In this document: piece by piece, positions 57,573 to 64,000 of the stretch
Layout: each line of letters opens with the position of its first letter
How positions within the stretch are numbered: position 1 is the stretch's first letter
The notes under the pieces: generated by a model
The model's database searches: none
Seen by the model: only the letters and a program-made list of their open reading frames with translations
What the model was told of the DNA's origin: nothing
Made by a program: the position numbers and the translations under genes
NCBI RefSeq assembly: GCF_025989185.1
Contig: NZ_JAPDNT010000001.1
Coordinates: 62,001-126,000 of the forward strand
Origin: Limobrevibacterium gyesilva
Lineage (GTDB): Bacteria; Pseudomonadota; Alphaproteobacteria; Acetobacterales; Acetobacteraceae
DNA length: 64,000 nt
Reading direction: 5' to 3'

Positions 57573-59117
57573 ATGTCCATGAATGGGGCGGAGAGCCTGG
57601 TGCATACGCTGCTGGCCAGTGGCGTCGATACGTGTTTCGCCAATCCAGGCACCAGCGAGATGCACTTCGTCGCTGCGCTGGACCGAGTTCCGGGCATGCG
57701 CTGCGTGCTCGGCCTGTTCGAAGGCGTGGTGACCGGTGCCGCCGACGGCTATGCCCGCATGGCCGGCAAGCCCGCCGCCACCCTGCTGCATTGCGGCCCG
57801 GGCCTGGCCAACGCCCTGGCCAACCTGCACAACGGGCGCCGCGCCAACACGATGATGGTGAACTGCGTCGGCGACCAGGCCACGTATCACCGGCCGCTCG
57901 ACGCACCGCTGACCGCCGACACCGAAGGCTTCGCGCGCGGTGTCTCCGGCTGGGTGCGCACCGCCACGCATGCCGAGCATGTGGGCGCGGACGCGGCAGT
58001 GGCGGTGCAGGCGGCGCAGACCTCGCCCGGCCAGATTGCCACGCTGATCCTGCCCTCCGATACCTGCTGGAACCCCGGCGGCGTGGTCGCCAAACCGCTG
58101 CCCGTGCCGCCGGCGCCGCAGGCGACGCCGCACGCCATCCAGACCGCCGCCCGCATCCTGCGCAGCGGCGAGAAGGTGCTGCTGGTGCTGGGCAATGGCG
58201 CCCTGCGCGCCGGCGCGCTGGCCGACGCCCACCGCATCGCCGCCGCCACCGGCGCCGACATGCTCGCCCAGGGCTCGAACGGCCGGATCGAGCGCGGCAT
58301 CGGCCGCCACCCGATCAACCGCGTACCTTATCCCGTGGACCAGGCGGTCGAGCGCCTGAAGGGCGTGCGCCACGTGATTCTGATCGGCGCCATCAAGCCG
58401 GTGATCTTCTTCGCCTATCCCGGCAAGCCCGGCAGCCCCGTGCCGGCCGACGCCAATGTGCACGTGATGACGCGCCCCGAACACGACCAAGCATCGGCGT
58501 TGGCAGCCCTGGCCGAGGAACTCGGCGCCGCCCCCGTGCCGGCGCCCGACTACGGCGCCCGTCCTGATCCCGCGAAGGGCGCGGTCAGCAGCGAAGCCTT
58601 CGCCCAGTCGCTCACCGCCCTGCTGCCGGAGAACGCCATCGTCGCCGACGAGAGCGTCACCTTCGGCCGCGCCATCTACCCGAACACCCACGGCGCCGCG
58701 CGCCACGACTGGCTGTCCGTCACCGGCGGCGCCATCGGCGGCGGCATTCCGCTGGCCACCGGGGCCGCGGTTGCGGCACCGGGCCGGCGCGTGGTGAACC
58801 TGCAGGCCGACGGCTCGGCGATGTACACGATCCAGGGGCTGTGGACCCAGGCACGCGAGAAGCTCGACGTCACCACGGTGATCTTCTCGAACCGCAAATA
58901 CGCGATCCTGCTCCACGAACTGGCGAACGTGGGCGCCAACCCCGGCCGCACCGCCCTCGACATGCTCGACCTGGGCAGCCCGGATCTGGACTTCGTGAAG
59001 ATGGCCGCCGGCATGGGCGTCGAAGGCGCCCGCGCGACCACGATGGAACAGTTCAACGACCTGTTCACCCAATCCACGACCCGAAGCGGGCCGTTCGTGA
59101 TCGAGCTGATGATCTGA
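57573..59117 (+). CDS. Thiamine-diphosphate-dependent enzyme, acetolactate synthase/benzoylformate decarboxylase-like
   Basis: 514 aa with the three domains of the family. Near the N-terminus FANPGTSEMHFVAALD and the cofactor-activating Glu in LGLFEGVVTGAADGYARMAG. The C-terminal ThDP/Mg motif begins QADGSAMYTIQGLWTQARE and ends at the SNRKYAIL Asn. The usual GDG is ADG here, as in a subgroup often annotated as acetolactate synthase large subunit. No small regulatory subunit is nearby, so true acetolactate synthesis is doubtful and a 2-oxo-acid decarboxylase is an equal candidate. A hairpin follows at 59124-59155. Confidence 0.88.
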   Translation: MSMNGAESLVHTLLASGVDTCFANPGTSEMHFVAALDRVPGMRCVLGLFEGVVTGAADGYARMAGKPAATLLHCGPGLANALANLHNGRRANTMMVNCVGDQATYHRPLDAPLTADTEGFARGVSGWVRTATHAEHVGADAAVAVQAAQTSPGQIATLILPSDTCWNPGGVVAKPLPVPPAPQATPHAIQTAARILRSGEKVLLVLGNGALRAGALADAHRIAAATGADMLAQGSNGRIERGIGRHPINRVPYPVDQAVERLKGVRHVILIGAIKPVIFFAYPGKPGSPVPADANVHVMTRPEHDQASALAALAEELGAAPVPAPDYGARPDPAKGAVSSEAFAQSLTALLPENAIVADESVTFGRAIYPNTHGAARHDWLSVTGGAIGGGIPLATGAAVAAPGRRVVNLQADGSAMYTIQGLWTQAREKLDVTTVIFSNRKYAILLHELANVGANPGRTALDMLDLGSPDLDFVKMAAGMGVEGARATTMEQFNDLFTQSTTRSGPFVIELMI

Positions 59118-59123
59118 ACAGAA

Positions 59124-59155
59124 GGAAGGCCAGAGGCGCTGCCCCCTGGCCTTCC
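59124..59155. terminator. Hairpin between convergent ThDP-enzyme and DMT-transporter genes
   Basis: GGAAGGCCAG (59124-59133) pairs perfectly with CTGGCCTTCC (59146-59155) around a 12-base loop that can itself form a three-base-pair stem. There is no U-run on the plus strand and only a scattered one (TTCTGTTC) on the minus strand. It fills the 38-base gap and probably limits read-through both ways. Confidence 0.55.
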
Positions 59156-60061
59156 CTACCGCCCGCTCAGGATCAGTACCACGCTGCCGACGACCAGGAC
59201 GAGACCGGCGACGTCCCAGCGGCGGGTTTTCTCTTTCAGGTAGAACCGGCTGAAAATCAGCGTGAACACCATCTCCACCTGACCGACCGAGCGCACCAGA
59301 GCCACAGGCGCCAAGGCGAAGGCGGTCCACCAGCAGGCTGAGCCGAGGGCGGACAAGGTGCCGACCCAGGCCGAGCTGCGCCATGTCGTGAAGGTCGCAC
59401 GCAACTGGGCCGGTTCGCGCCAGGCGAGCCAGGAGCCTTGCATCAGGGTCTGCAGCACGTTGGTGATCACGAGCGAGAAGACCGCCTGCAGGATCACGTC
59501 GTTCGGGCCGAGCGCGCGGTTGGCTTCCTTGATGCAGATCGAGGTCAGGGCGAAGCAGAAGCCGGCGCCCAGGCCGCACAGGGCGGCGGGCTGGAATGTG
59601 GCGGCGAGGAATTCGCCTGGCTTCAGGCCACGGCCGGCGAGCGACAGCACGAGCACGCCGCCCACGCCGATGCCGATGCCGATCCAGGATTGCAACGTCA
59701 GCACCTCATCCAGGAGGATCCAGGCCGCGATGGCGCCCTGCACGGCCTCGGTCTTGGCGTAGGCGGTGCCGACGGCGAAGCTGCGGAAGCCGAACGCCAT
59801 GATCAGCAGCGACGTGCCGAAGATCTGCAACAAGCCGCCGGTGACGCAGGCGAACAGAAAGCGCCAGTTGGGATCCGGCATCGCCTTGCCGGTGATGATC
59901 ATCACCACCGCCAGCATCAGGATGCCGGTGGGGATCGCATACATGTAGCGCACGACGCCCGCGGCATTCACCGACAGCACGCTGCGCAGCTTCTGCTGCA
60001 GCGCCGTCCGCCAGGTCTGCACCAGGGCAGCCGTCAGCGTGATGGGAATCCAGAGGTCCAT
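59156..60061 (-). CDS. EamA/DMT-superfamily transporter
   Basis: Inner-membrane metabolite transporter of 301 aa with about ten spans in two EamA repeats. Examples are AVGTAYAKTEAVQGAIAAWI with LLDEVLTLQSWIGIGIGVGG in the first and VALVRSVGQVEMVFTLIFSR with FYLKEKTRRWDVAGLVLVVG in the second. The gene starts nine bases after the amidohydrolase stop, so the two form an operon; export or uptake of a compound handled by that enzyme is plausible. Confidence 0.88.
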   Translation of the reverse strand: MDLWIPITLTAALVQTWRTALQQKLRSVLSVNAAGVVRYMYAIPTGILMLAVVMIITGKAMPDPNWRFLFACVTGGLLQIFGTSLLIMAFGFRSFAVGTAYAKTEAVQGAIAAWILLDEVLTLQSWIGIGIGVGGVLVLSLAGRGLKPGEFLAATFQPAALCGLGAGFCFALTSICIKEANRALGPNDVILQAVFSLVITNVLQTLMQGSWLAWREPAQLRATFTTWRSSAWVGTLSALGSACWWTAFALAPVALVRSVGQVEMVFTLIFSRFYLKEKTRRWDVAGLVLVVGSVVLILSGR

Positions 60062-60070
60062 GCGGCCGGA

Positions 60071-61513
60071 TCAGTGCCGCGCCTTGCCCCAAAGGGTCGG
60101 TGGCTCGGCCAGCGCGGCGCGCAGGCCGGCCCGGTCCAGCATCAATCCGGTTTCCGCCTGGGCGGCGTCGAGGATCTCGTTGGTGTCGACATGGGCGACA
60201 GCGCGGGCACGCATCAGGATCCGGCCGTCGACGATGACCGTGTCCACGTCCTGGCCGTTGGCGAAACAGACCACGCGCCACACCGGCATGTTCAGCGGAT
60301 ACAGATGCGGCTTGCGCAGATCGACGGTGATGATGTCGGCCTTCTTGCCGGCCTCCAGGCTGCCGACCTCGTGGGCGATGTTCAGGCCGCGCGCGGCGTC
60401 GATGGTGACCATCTCCAGCAGCTTGCCGGGCGGCATCAGCCGTTCGTCGCGATGCTGGCGCTGGTGCAGGCGCATGCACTGGAACATGTGGCGGAACATG
60501 TCGGTGCTGCGGTCCGGCGCGGTGCCGTCCGAGCCGAGCATCACGTTCACGCCGCGGTCGAGCAGGCGCGGCACCGGGCAGTAGCCGCGCACCGAAGCGA
60601 TGGCCGAAGGATTGTGTACGATGCTGGCGCCATGCCGGGCGGCGGCCTCGATGTCCGCGTCGGTCAGGTCGGTGGAGTGCGACATGGTGGCGTCGGGGCC
60701 GAGCAGGCCGAACATCCTGTCGGCCATGTCCAGGCTGCCGCTGTGGTGGCCATCCTGATGGAAGATCAGCCCGTGCTTGCGGCCCAGATCGCGCACCAGC
60801 CGGCCCTGGCGAGCGATCAGCGCGACGGCGACGGGATCGTGCTCCGCCTCGGCATAGACCGGCATCAGGGTGGCGACCCCGATGCGGCCGCGGCCGTGGC
60901 AGGTCTCGATCAGAGCCTCGATCGTCTCCAGCTGCCGCTCGAAGCTGACGGGGTATTCGTGGCGGACGCCCCCCTCCCAGCTTGCATAAACGCGGGGATG
61001 CGGCGGGCGCGTGGGACCGACGGCGACGATGTCGCGGATGCCGATTTCGGTCACGCCGCGGCAATGCGCGATGCCATGGGCCAAGTCGTCGGTGCGCAGG
61101 ATCGAGTCGCCGCCGCCCAGCAGCGACACGCCGGTCGTGACTCCGAACATCAGGCGCTCCAGGGCTGCGAGCCGGGCCTCCGCGTGCCAGAATTCGGGCG
61201 TGGAGGCGGTCGTATAGATGACGCGGCAGGCCTCGCTCCAGGCCGCGGAGTCGCCGCCATGCAGGGTCTTCACCAGGCCGTGCCCGGCATGGGCATGGCC
61301 GTCGATCAGGCCGGGCAGGATGGCGTGGTGGGTGGTGTCGATGACCTGGCGCGCGGTGTAGGCGGCTTCGATGTCCGCGCGCGGGCCCACGGCCAGGATG
61401 CGGTCCGCGGCGATGGCAACCGCGCCGTCGGCAATGACGCGGCGGGCCGGATCGACGGTGATGACCGTGCCGCCGCGCAGCAAGATGTCGGCGGTCGCCG
61501 GGGGCGCACTCAC
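60071..61513 (-). CDS. Amidohydrolase (TRZ/ATZ, cytosine/guanine deaminase-like)
   Basis: Metal-dependent hydrolase/deaminase, about 480 aa. Metal ligands: HxH in LIDGHAHAGHGLVKTL, His in IFHQDGHHSG, His in MSHSTDLTD and Asp in MLGSDGTAPDRSTDMF. The C-terminal SLEAGKKADIITVDLRKPHL closes the composite beta-sandwich. There is no in-frame ATG near the homology start, so GTG at 61513 is taken; it overlaps the stop of a 20-codon upstream frame. Deamination of a purine, pterin or S-adenosyl-type compound is possible, but the substrate is not determined. Confidence 0.88.
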   Translation of the reverse strand: MSAPPATADILLRGGTVITVDPARRVIADGAVAIAADRILAVGPRADIEAAYTARQVIDTTHHAILPGLIDGHAHAGHGLVKTLHGGDSAAWSEACRVIYTTASTPEFWHAEARLAALERLMFGVTTGVSLLGGGDSILRTDDLAHGIAHCRGVTEIGIRDIVAVGPTRPPHPRVYASWEGGVRHEYPVSFERQLETIEALIETCHGRGRIGVATLMPVYAEAEHDPVAVALIARQGRLVRDLGRKHGLIFHQDGHHSGSLDMADRMFGLLGPDATMSHSTDLTDADIEAAARHGASIVHNPSAIASVRGYCPVPRLLDRGVNVMLGSDGTAPDRSTDMFRHMFQCMRLHQRQHRDERLMPPGKLLEMVTIDAARGLNIAHEVGSLEAGKKADIITVDLRKPHLYPLNMPVWRVVCFANGQDVDTVIVDGRILMRARAVAHVDTNEILDAAQAETGLMLDRAGLRAALAEPPTLWGKARH

Positions 61514-61572
61514 TGAACGGTCGCCAGGCGCAGTGGCGCCAGAAGCGTCAGAGCTGCGACCACGTAGCGCAT
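61510..61572 (-). CDS. Candidate 20-aa upstream peptide overlapping the amidohydrolase start
   Basis: An ATG at 61572 opens a frame reading MRYVVAALTLLAPLRLATVQ and ending at 61510, so its TGA overlaps the amidohydrolase GTG start (GTGA). The peptide looks like a signal sequence. It may be a leader that couples translation, or the relic 5' end of a lost secreted-protein gene. The amidohydrolase itself has no clear Shine-Dalgarno sequence, which makes coupling attractive, but the evidence is thin. Confidence 0.3.
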   Translation of the reverse strand: MRYVVAALTLLAPLRLATVQ

Positions 61573-61656
61573 GCGGAACCCCATTCTTGCTGCGCCAGCG
61601 TAAAGGGGCGATCCCGGTCGTCAAGGAGCGTGGAGGGGCGTAAGGCCAAGCAAGGC

Positions 61657-61781
61657 AAGGTGACACGGAGGGCCACAGAGGACACGGAGAAGGAAGCGAA
61701 TGGCGCTGCGCGCGAAGCGCCTCATCCTTTTTCTTTCTTCTCCGTGTCCTCTGTGGCCCTCCGTGACCTCTGTGTCACCTT
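61657..61781. repeat. Long imperfect inverted repeat of the CCGTGTCCTCTGTGG type
   Basis: Arm 1 (61657-61692) and arm 2 (61737-61781) are reverse complements over 29 uninterrupted bases (61664-61692 with 61737-61765) and a further seven (61657-61663 with 61775-61781). Arm 2 carries an extra ACCTCTGTG (61766-61774). The 44-base centre includes a smaller GGCGCT/AGCGCC pairing. It fills the divergent region between the amidohydrolase and the arabonate-type dehydratase (61514-61875), where I found no promoter. It looks like a mobile or dispersed palindromic element and not a terminator. Confidence 0.75.
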
Positions 61782-61875
61782 CCCTTTTGCCGCCCCGCCG
61801 GCGTCTGCCGACACGGGACTTGCCCCCGGCGCAGCGGCGATGCACCCTCCGCGGAAATGGAAGGATATCGCTACC

Positions 61876-63603
61876 ATGGCCCGTAAGACCCCGGAAGAGC
61901 TCCGTAGTCACCGCTGGTACGGTGTCGCCGACCTGCGCAGCTTCGGGCATCGCAGCCGCACCAAGCAGATGGGTTATGCGCAGCAGGACTGGCAGGGCAA
62001 GCCGGTCATCGGGATCCTCAACACCTGGAGCGACCTCAACCCCTGTCACCAGCATTTCCGCATCCGTGCCGAGGAAGTGAAGCGCGGGGTGTGGCAGGCC
62101 GGCGGCTTCCCGCTGGAGATCCCGGCGCTGGCCTTGCCCGAGAACTACATGAAGCCGACCACGATGCTGTACCGCAACCTGCTCGCCATGGAGGTGGAGG
62201 AGATCGCCCGCTCCATGCCGTTCGACGGGCTGGTGCTGATGGGCGGCTGCGACAAGACCACGCCGGCCATGGTGATGGGCGCGCTGTCCATGGACCTGCC
62301 CTGCATCTTCATGCCCGCGGGCCCGATGCTGCGCGGGTTCTGGAACGGCCACACGCTGGGTTCCGGCTCGGATAGCTGGAAGTTCTGGGACGAACTGCGC
62401 GCCGGCAACATCACCGAGAACGACTGGCAGGGCGTGGAGGACGGCATCGCCCGCAGCTGGGGCACCTGCATGACCATGGGCACCGCCAGCACCATGACAT
62501 CGGCCACCGAGGCGCTGGGCCTGGCGCTGCCGGGCAGCTCGTCCATTCCCGCGGCCGATTCCAACCACGCCCGCATGGCCACGGCCTGCGGGCGGCGGAT
62601 CGTGGAAATGGTGTGGGATGACATGAAGCCCACGGCCTTCCTGACCCAGGCGAGCTTCGACAATGCCGTGAAGGTGGCGATGGCCATCGGCGGATCGACC
62701 AACTCGATCGTGCACCTGATCGCCATGGCGCGGCGGATCGGCGTGGGGCTGGACCTCGACCGGTTCGACGCATTGTCCCGAGCAACGCCGCTACTGGCCA
62801 ATATCCGCCCGTCCGGCAGCACGTATCTGATGGAGGATTTCTACTACGCTGGCGGATTGCGGGCGCTGATGGAGCGGCTGGGCGACCTGCTCGACCGCTC
62901 GGCGATGACCGTGTCCGGCAAGACGCTGGGCGAGGGTATCGCCGGCGCCAAGGTGTTGAACGACGACGTCATCCGCCCGCTCGACAGCCCGCTGAAGCCG
63001 GAGGGCGGGCTGTCCGTCTTGCGCGGGAATCTGTGCCCGGACGGCGCGGTGATCAAGCACAGCGCCGCCGACCCGCGCCTGCTGCAGCACACCGGTCCGG
63101 CGGTCGTCTTCGAGGACTACAATGACATGTCCCGGCGGCTGGACGACCCCGATCTGGAGGTGACGCCGGACAGCGTGCTGGTGCTGCGCAACGCGGGCCC
63201 GATCGGCGGGCCGGGCATGCCGGAATGGGGCATGCTGCCGCTGCCGAAGAAGATCCTGAAGCAGGGCGTGCGCGACATGGTGCGCATCTCCGACGCCCGC
63301 ATGTCCGGCACCAGCTACGGCACCTGCGTGTTGCATGTGGCACCCGAAAGCGCGGTGGGTGGCCCATTGGCCCTGGTGCGCAGCGGCGACCTGATCACGC
63401 TGGACGTGGCCGCGCGCAGACTGACGCTGGAGGTGAGCGAGGCCGAGCTGGCCACCCGCCGCGCCGCCTGGACCGCCCCGGCGCCGCATTACGTGCGTGG
63501 CTTCGGCCGGCTGCACGCGCGCGAGGTGACACAGGCGAACGAGGGATGCGACTATCGCGTCCTGGAAGGCACGGCGGCGACGGCGGAACCGGAAATCCAC
63601 TGA
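61876..63603 (+). CDS. IlvD/Edd-family dehydratase, L-arabonate dehydratase-like
   Basis: [2Fe-2S]-dependent sugar-acid dehydratase, about 575 aa. The start at 61876 gives MARKTPEELRSHRWYGVADL, with AAGGA upstream; the frame is open further 5' through the inverted repeat but without homology. Cluster ligands are C57 (SDLNPCHQHF), C125 (MGGCDKTTP) and C198 (WGTCMTMGTA), with the same 68/73 spacing as the xylonate-type paralogue. The active-site Ser lies in ARMSGTSYGTCVLH. HRSRTKQMGYAQQDWQGKPV is typical of arabonate/galactonate-type members. The exact aldonate is uncertain. Confidence 0.9.
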   Translation: MARKTPEELRSHRWYGVADLRSFGHRSRTKQMGYAQQDWQGKPVIGILNTWSDLNPCHQHFRIRAEEVKRGVWQAGGFPLEIPALALPENYMKPTTMLYRNLLAMEVEEIARSMPFDGLVLMGGCDKTTPAMVMGALSMDLPCIFMPAGPMLRGFWNGHTLGSGSDSWKFWDELRAGNITENDWQGVEDGIARSWGTCMTMGTASTMTSATEALGLALPGSSSIPAADSNHARMATACGRRIVEMVWDDMKPTAFLTQASFDNAVKVAMAIGGSTNSIVHLIAMARRIGVGLDLDRFDALSRATPLLANIRPSGSTYLMEDFYYAGGLRALMERLGDLLDRSAMTVSGKTLGEGIAGAKVLNDDVIRPLDSPLKPEGGLSVLRGNLCPDGAVIKHSAADPRLLQHTGPAVVFEDYNDMSRRLDDPDLEVTPDSVLVLRNAGPIGGPGMPEWGMLPLPKKILKQGVRDMVRISDARMSGTSYGTCVLHVAPESAVGGPLALVRSGDLITLDVAARRLTLEVSEAELATRRAAWTAPAPHYVRGFGRLHAREVTQANEGCDYRVLEGTAATAEPEIH

Positions 63604-63630
63604 CGCGACCCTCTATCAAGGAACTCGGCC

Positions 63631-64000
63631 ATGGACCGCATCGACCTGCGCTCGGACACCGTCACCCTCCCGTCCGACGCGATGCGGGCCGCCATGGCCG
63701 CGGCCCCGGTGGGGGACGACCAGTATGGCGAGGATCCATCGGTCAACCGGCTGCAGGAGCGGGTGGCCGGGCTGCTTGGCAAGGAAGCGGCGCTGTTCGT
63801 GCCCAGCGGCACCATGGCCAACCAGATCGGCCTCAAGCTGCTGACCCGCCCTGGCGACGAGGTCGTCGTCGGCGAGGAGGCGCATATCGTCTGGCACGAG
63901 GCCGGCGCCTCCGCCGCCAATTCCGGCGTGCAGTTCACCGTGGCCGGCAAGGGCGGGCTGTTCACCGCCGCCGATTTCCGCTCGGCCCACAAGCCGGCGG
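63631..64000 (+). CDS. Low-specificity threonine aldolase family protein (partial, 3' end outside window)
   Basis: PLP-dependent lyase cleaving threonine or another beta-hydroxy amino acid to glycine plus an aldehyde. 123 codons are visible; the PLP-binding Lys lies beyond the window. The N-terminus [20 protein letters not shown], then [19 protein letters not shown] and [20 protein letters not shown], followed by the PLP-stacking His region ([12 protein letters not shown]), are diagnostic. AAGGA precedes the ATG. It begins 27 bases after the dehydratase, probably in the same operon. Confidence 0.92.
   Translation, partial: MDRIDLRSDTVTLPSDAMRAAMAAAPVGDDQYGEDPSVNRLQERVAGLLGKEAALFVPSGTMANQIGLKLLTRPGDEVVVGEEAHIVWHEAGASAANSGVQFTVAGKGGLFTAADFRSAHKPA

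Noticed and set aside
61657-61781. The repeated CTCTGTG/CACAGAG units looked briefly like the start of a CRISPR-type array.
   Set aside because: There are only two arms in inverse orientation, no regular direct repeats or unique spacers, and no cas genes in the window.
61630-61875. An 82-codon N-terminal extension of the arabonate-type dehydratase reading through the inverted repeat.
   Set aside because: The extension is encoded by the palindrome and has no homology; the ATG at 61876 begins the conserved family N-terminus and has a ribosome-binding site.

Overview
The window is GC-rich chromosomal DNA, coding nearly throughout. The best match is an alphaproteobacterium, probably of the Rhodospirillales/Acetobacteraceae type. 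Grounds: the ribosomal and RNA polymerase proteins look alphaproteobacterial, and many genes are coupled by ATGA/GTGA/TGATG overlaps with frequent GTG and TTG starts. The Mla system is alphaproteobacterial in layout, and there is a large load of sugar-acid and acyl-CoA genes. The family-level assignment is an inference. No rRNA, tRNA, CRISPR array, IS element, phage gene or plasmid function was seen.

Region 1 (1-12.3 kb, minus strand) is the core information block rplK-rplA-rplJ-rplL-rpoB-rpoC, an intrinsic terminator, then a separate promoter and rpsL-rpsG (cut by the window edge). It has hairpins in the rplL-rpoB and rpoB-rpoC gaps and a long leader before rplJ. RpoB and S12 carry wild-type residues at the classical rifampicin and streptomycin positions. 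The usual secE-nusG pair does not precede rplK; a divergent ethanolamine ammonia-lyase pair (eutBC) is there instead.

Region 2 (12.5-33 kb) is mixed accessory and envelope functions: eutBC, a TTG-start coiled-coil membrane protein, a small membrane protein, a 3-hydroxyisobutyryl-CoA hydrolase-like enzyme, a YqjD/YqjE-like pair and an orphan PotA-like ATPase. These are followed by a complete Mla-type lipid transport operon (STAS-MlaE, MlaF, MlaD, auxiliary lipoprotein), a TetR-controlled EmrAB-type pump, an orphan form II CoxL-like molybdenum hydroxylase subunit and an RND pump with its adaptor.

Region 3 (33-46.7 kb) is catabolic: an HMG-CoA lyase/CoA-transferase pair, a zinc alcohol dehydrogenase, and a D-lactate dehydrogenase-type flavoprotein divergent from a nine-gene, fully translationally coupled operon. 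That operon encodes a whole peptide/opine-type ABC importer wrapped around an SDR and a three-part flavin/[2Fe-2S] dehydrogenase of the HcnABC/opine oxidase type. It is the most system-like novelty in the window: one substrate class appears to be imported and oxidised by one polycistron.

Region 4 (46.7-64 kb) is rich in sugar-acid and 2-oxo-acid enzymes: an HpcH/HpaI aldolase, a UxaA/GarD-type dehydratase, a LysE exporter and a GT39 glycosyltransferase. A minus-strand set (NTF2-like protein, xylonate-type dehydratase, SDR, FAH hydrolase) looks like a non-phosphorylative pentonate route ending in pyruvate plus glycolate. Further on are an atypical SDR lacking the catalytic Tyr, a D-2-hydroxyacid dehydrogenase, a ThDP enzyme, a DMT transporter, an amidohydrolase, an arabonate-type dehydratase and the start of a threonine aldolase. 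Two kinds of palindromic non-coding repeat occur: a GATACCAACGG-type element and a long CCGTGTCCTCTGTGG-type inverted repeat.
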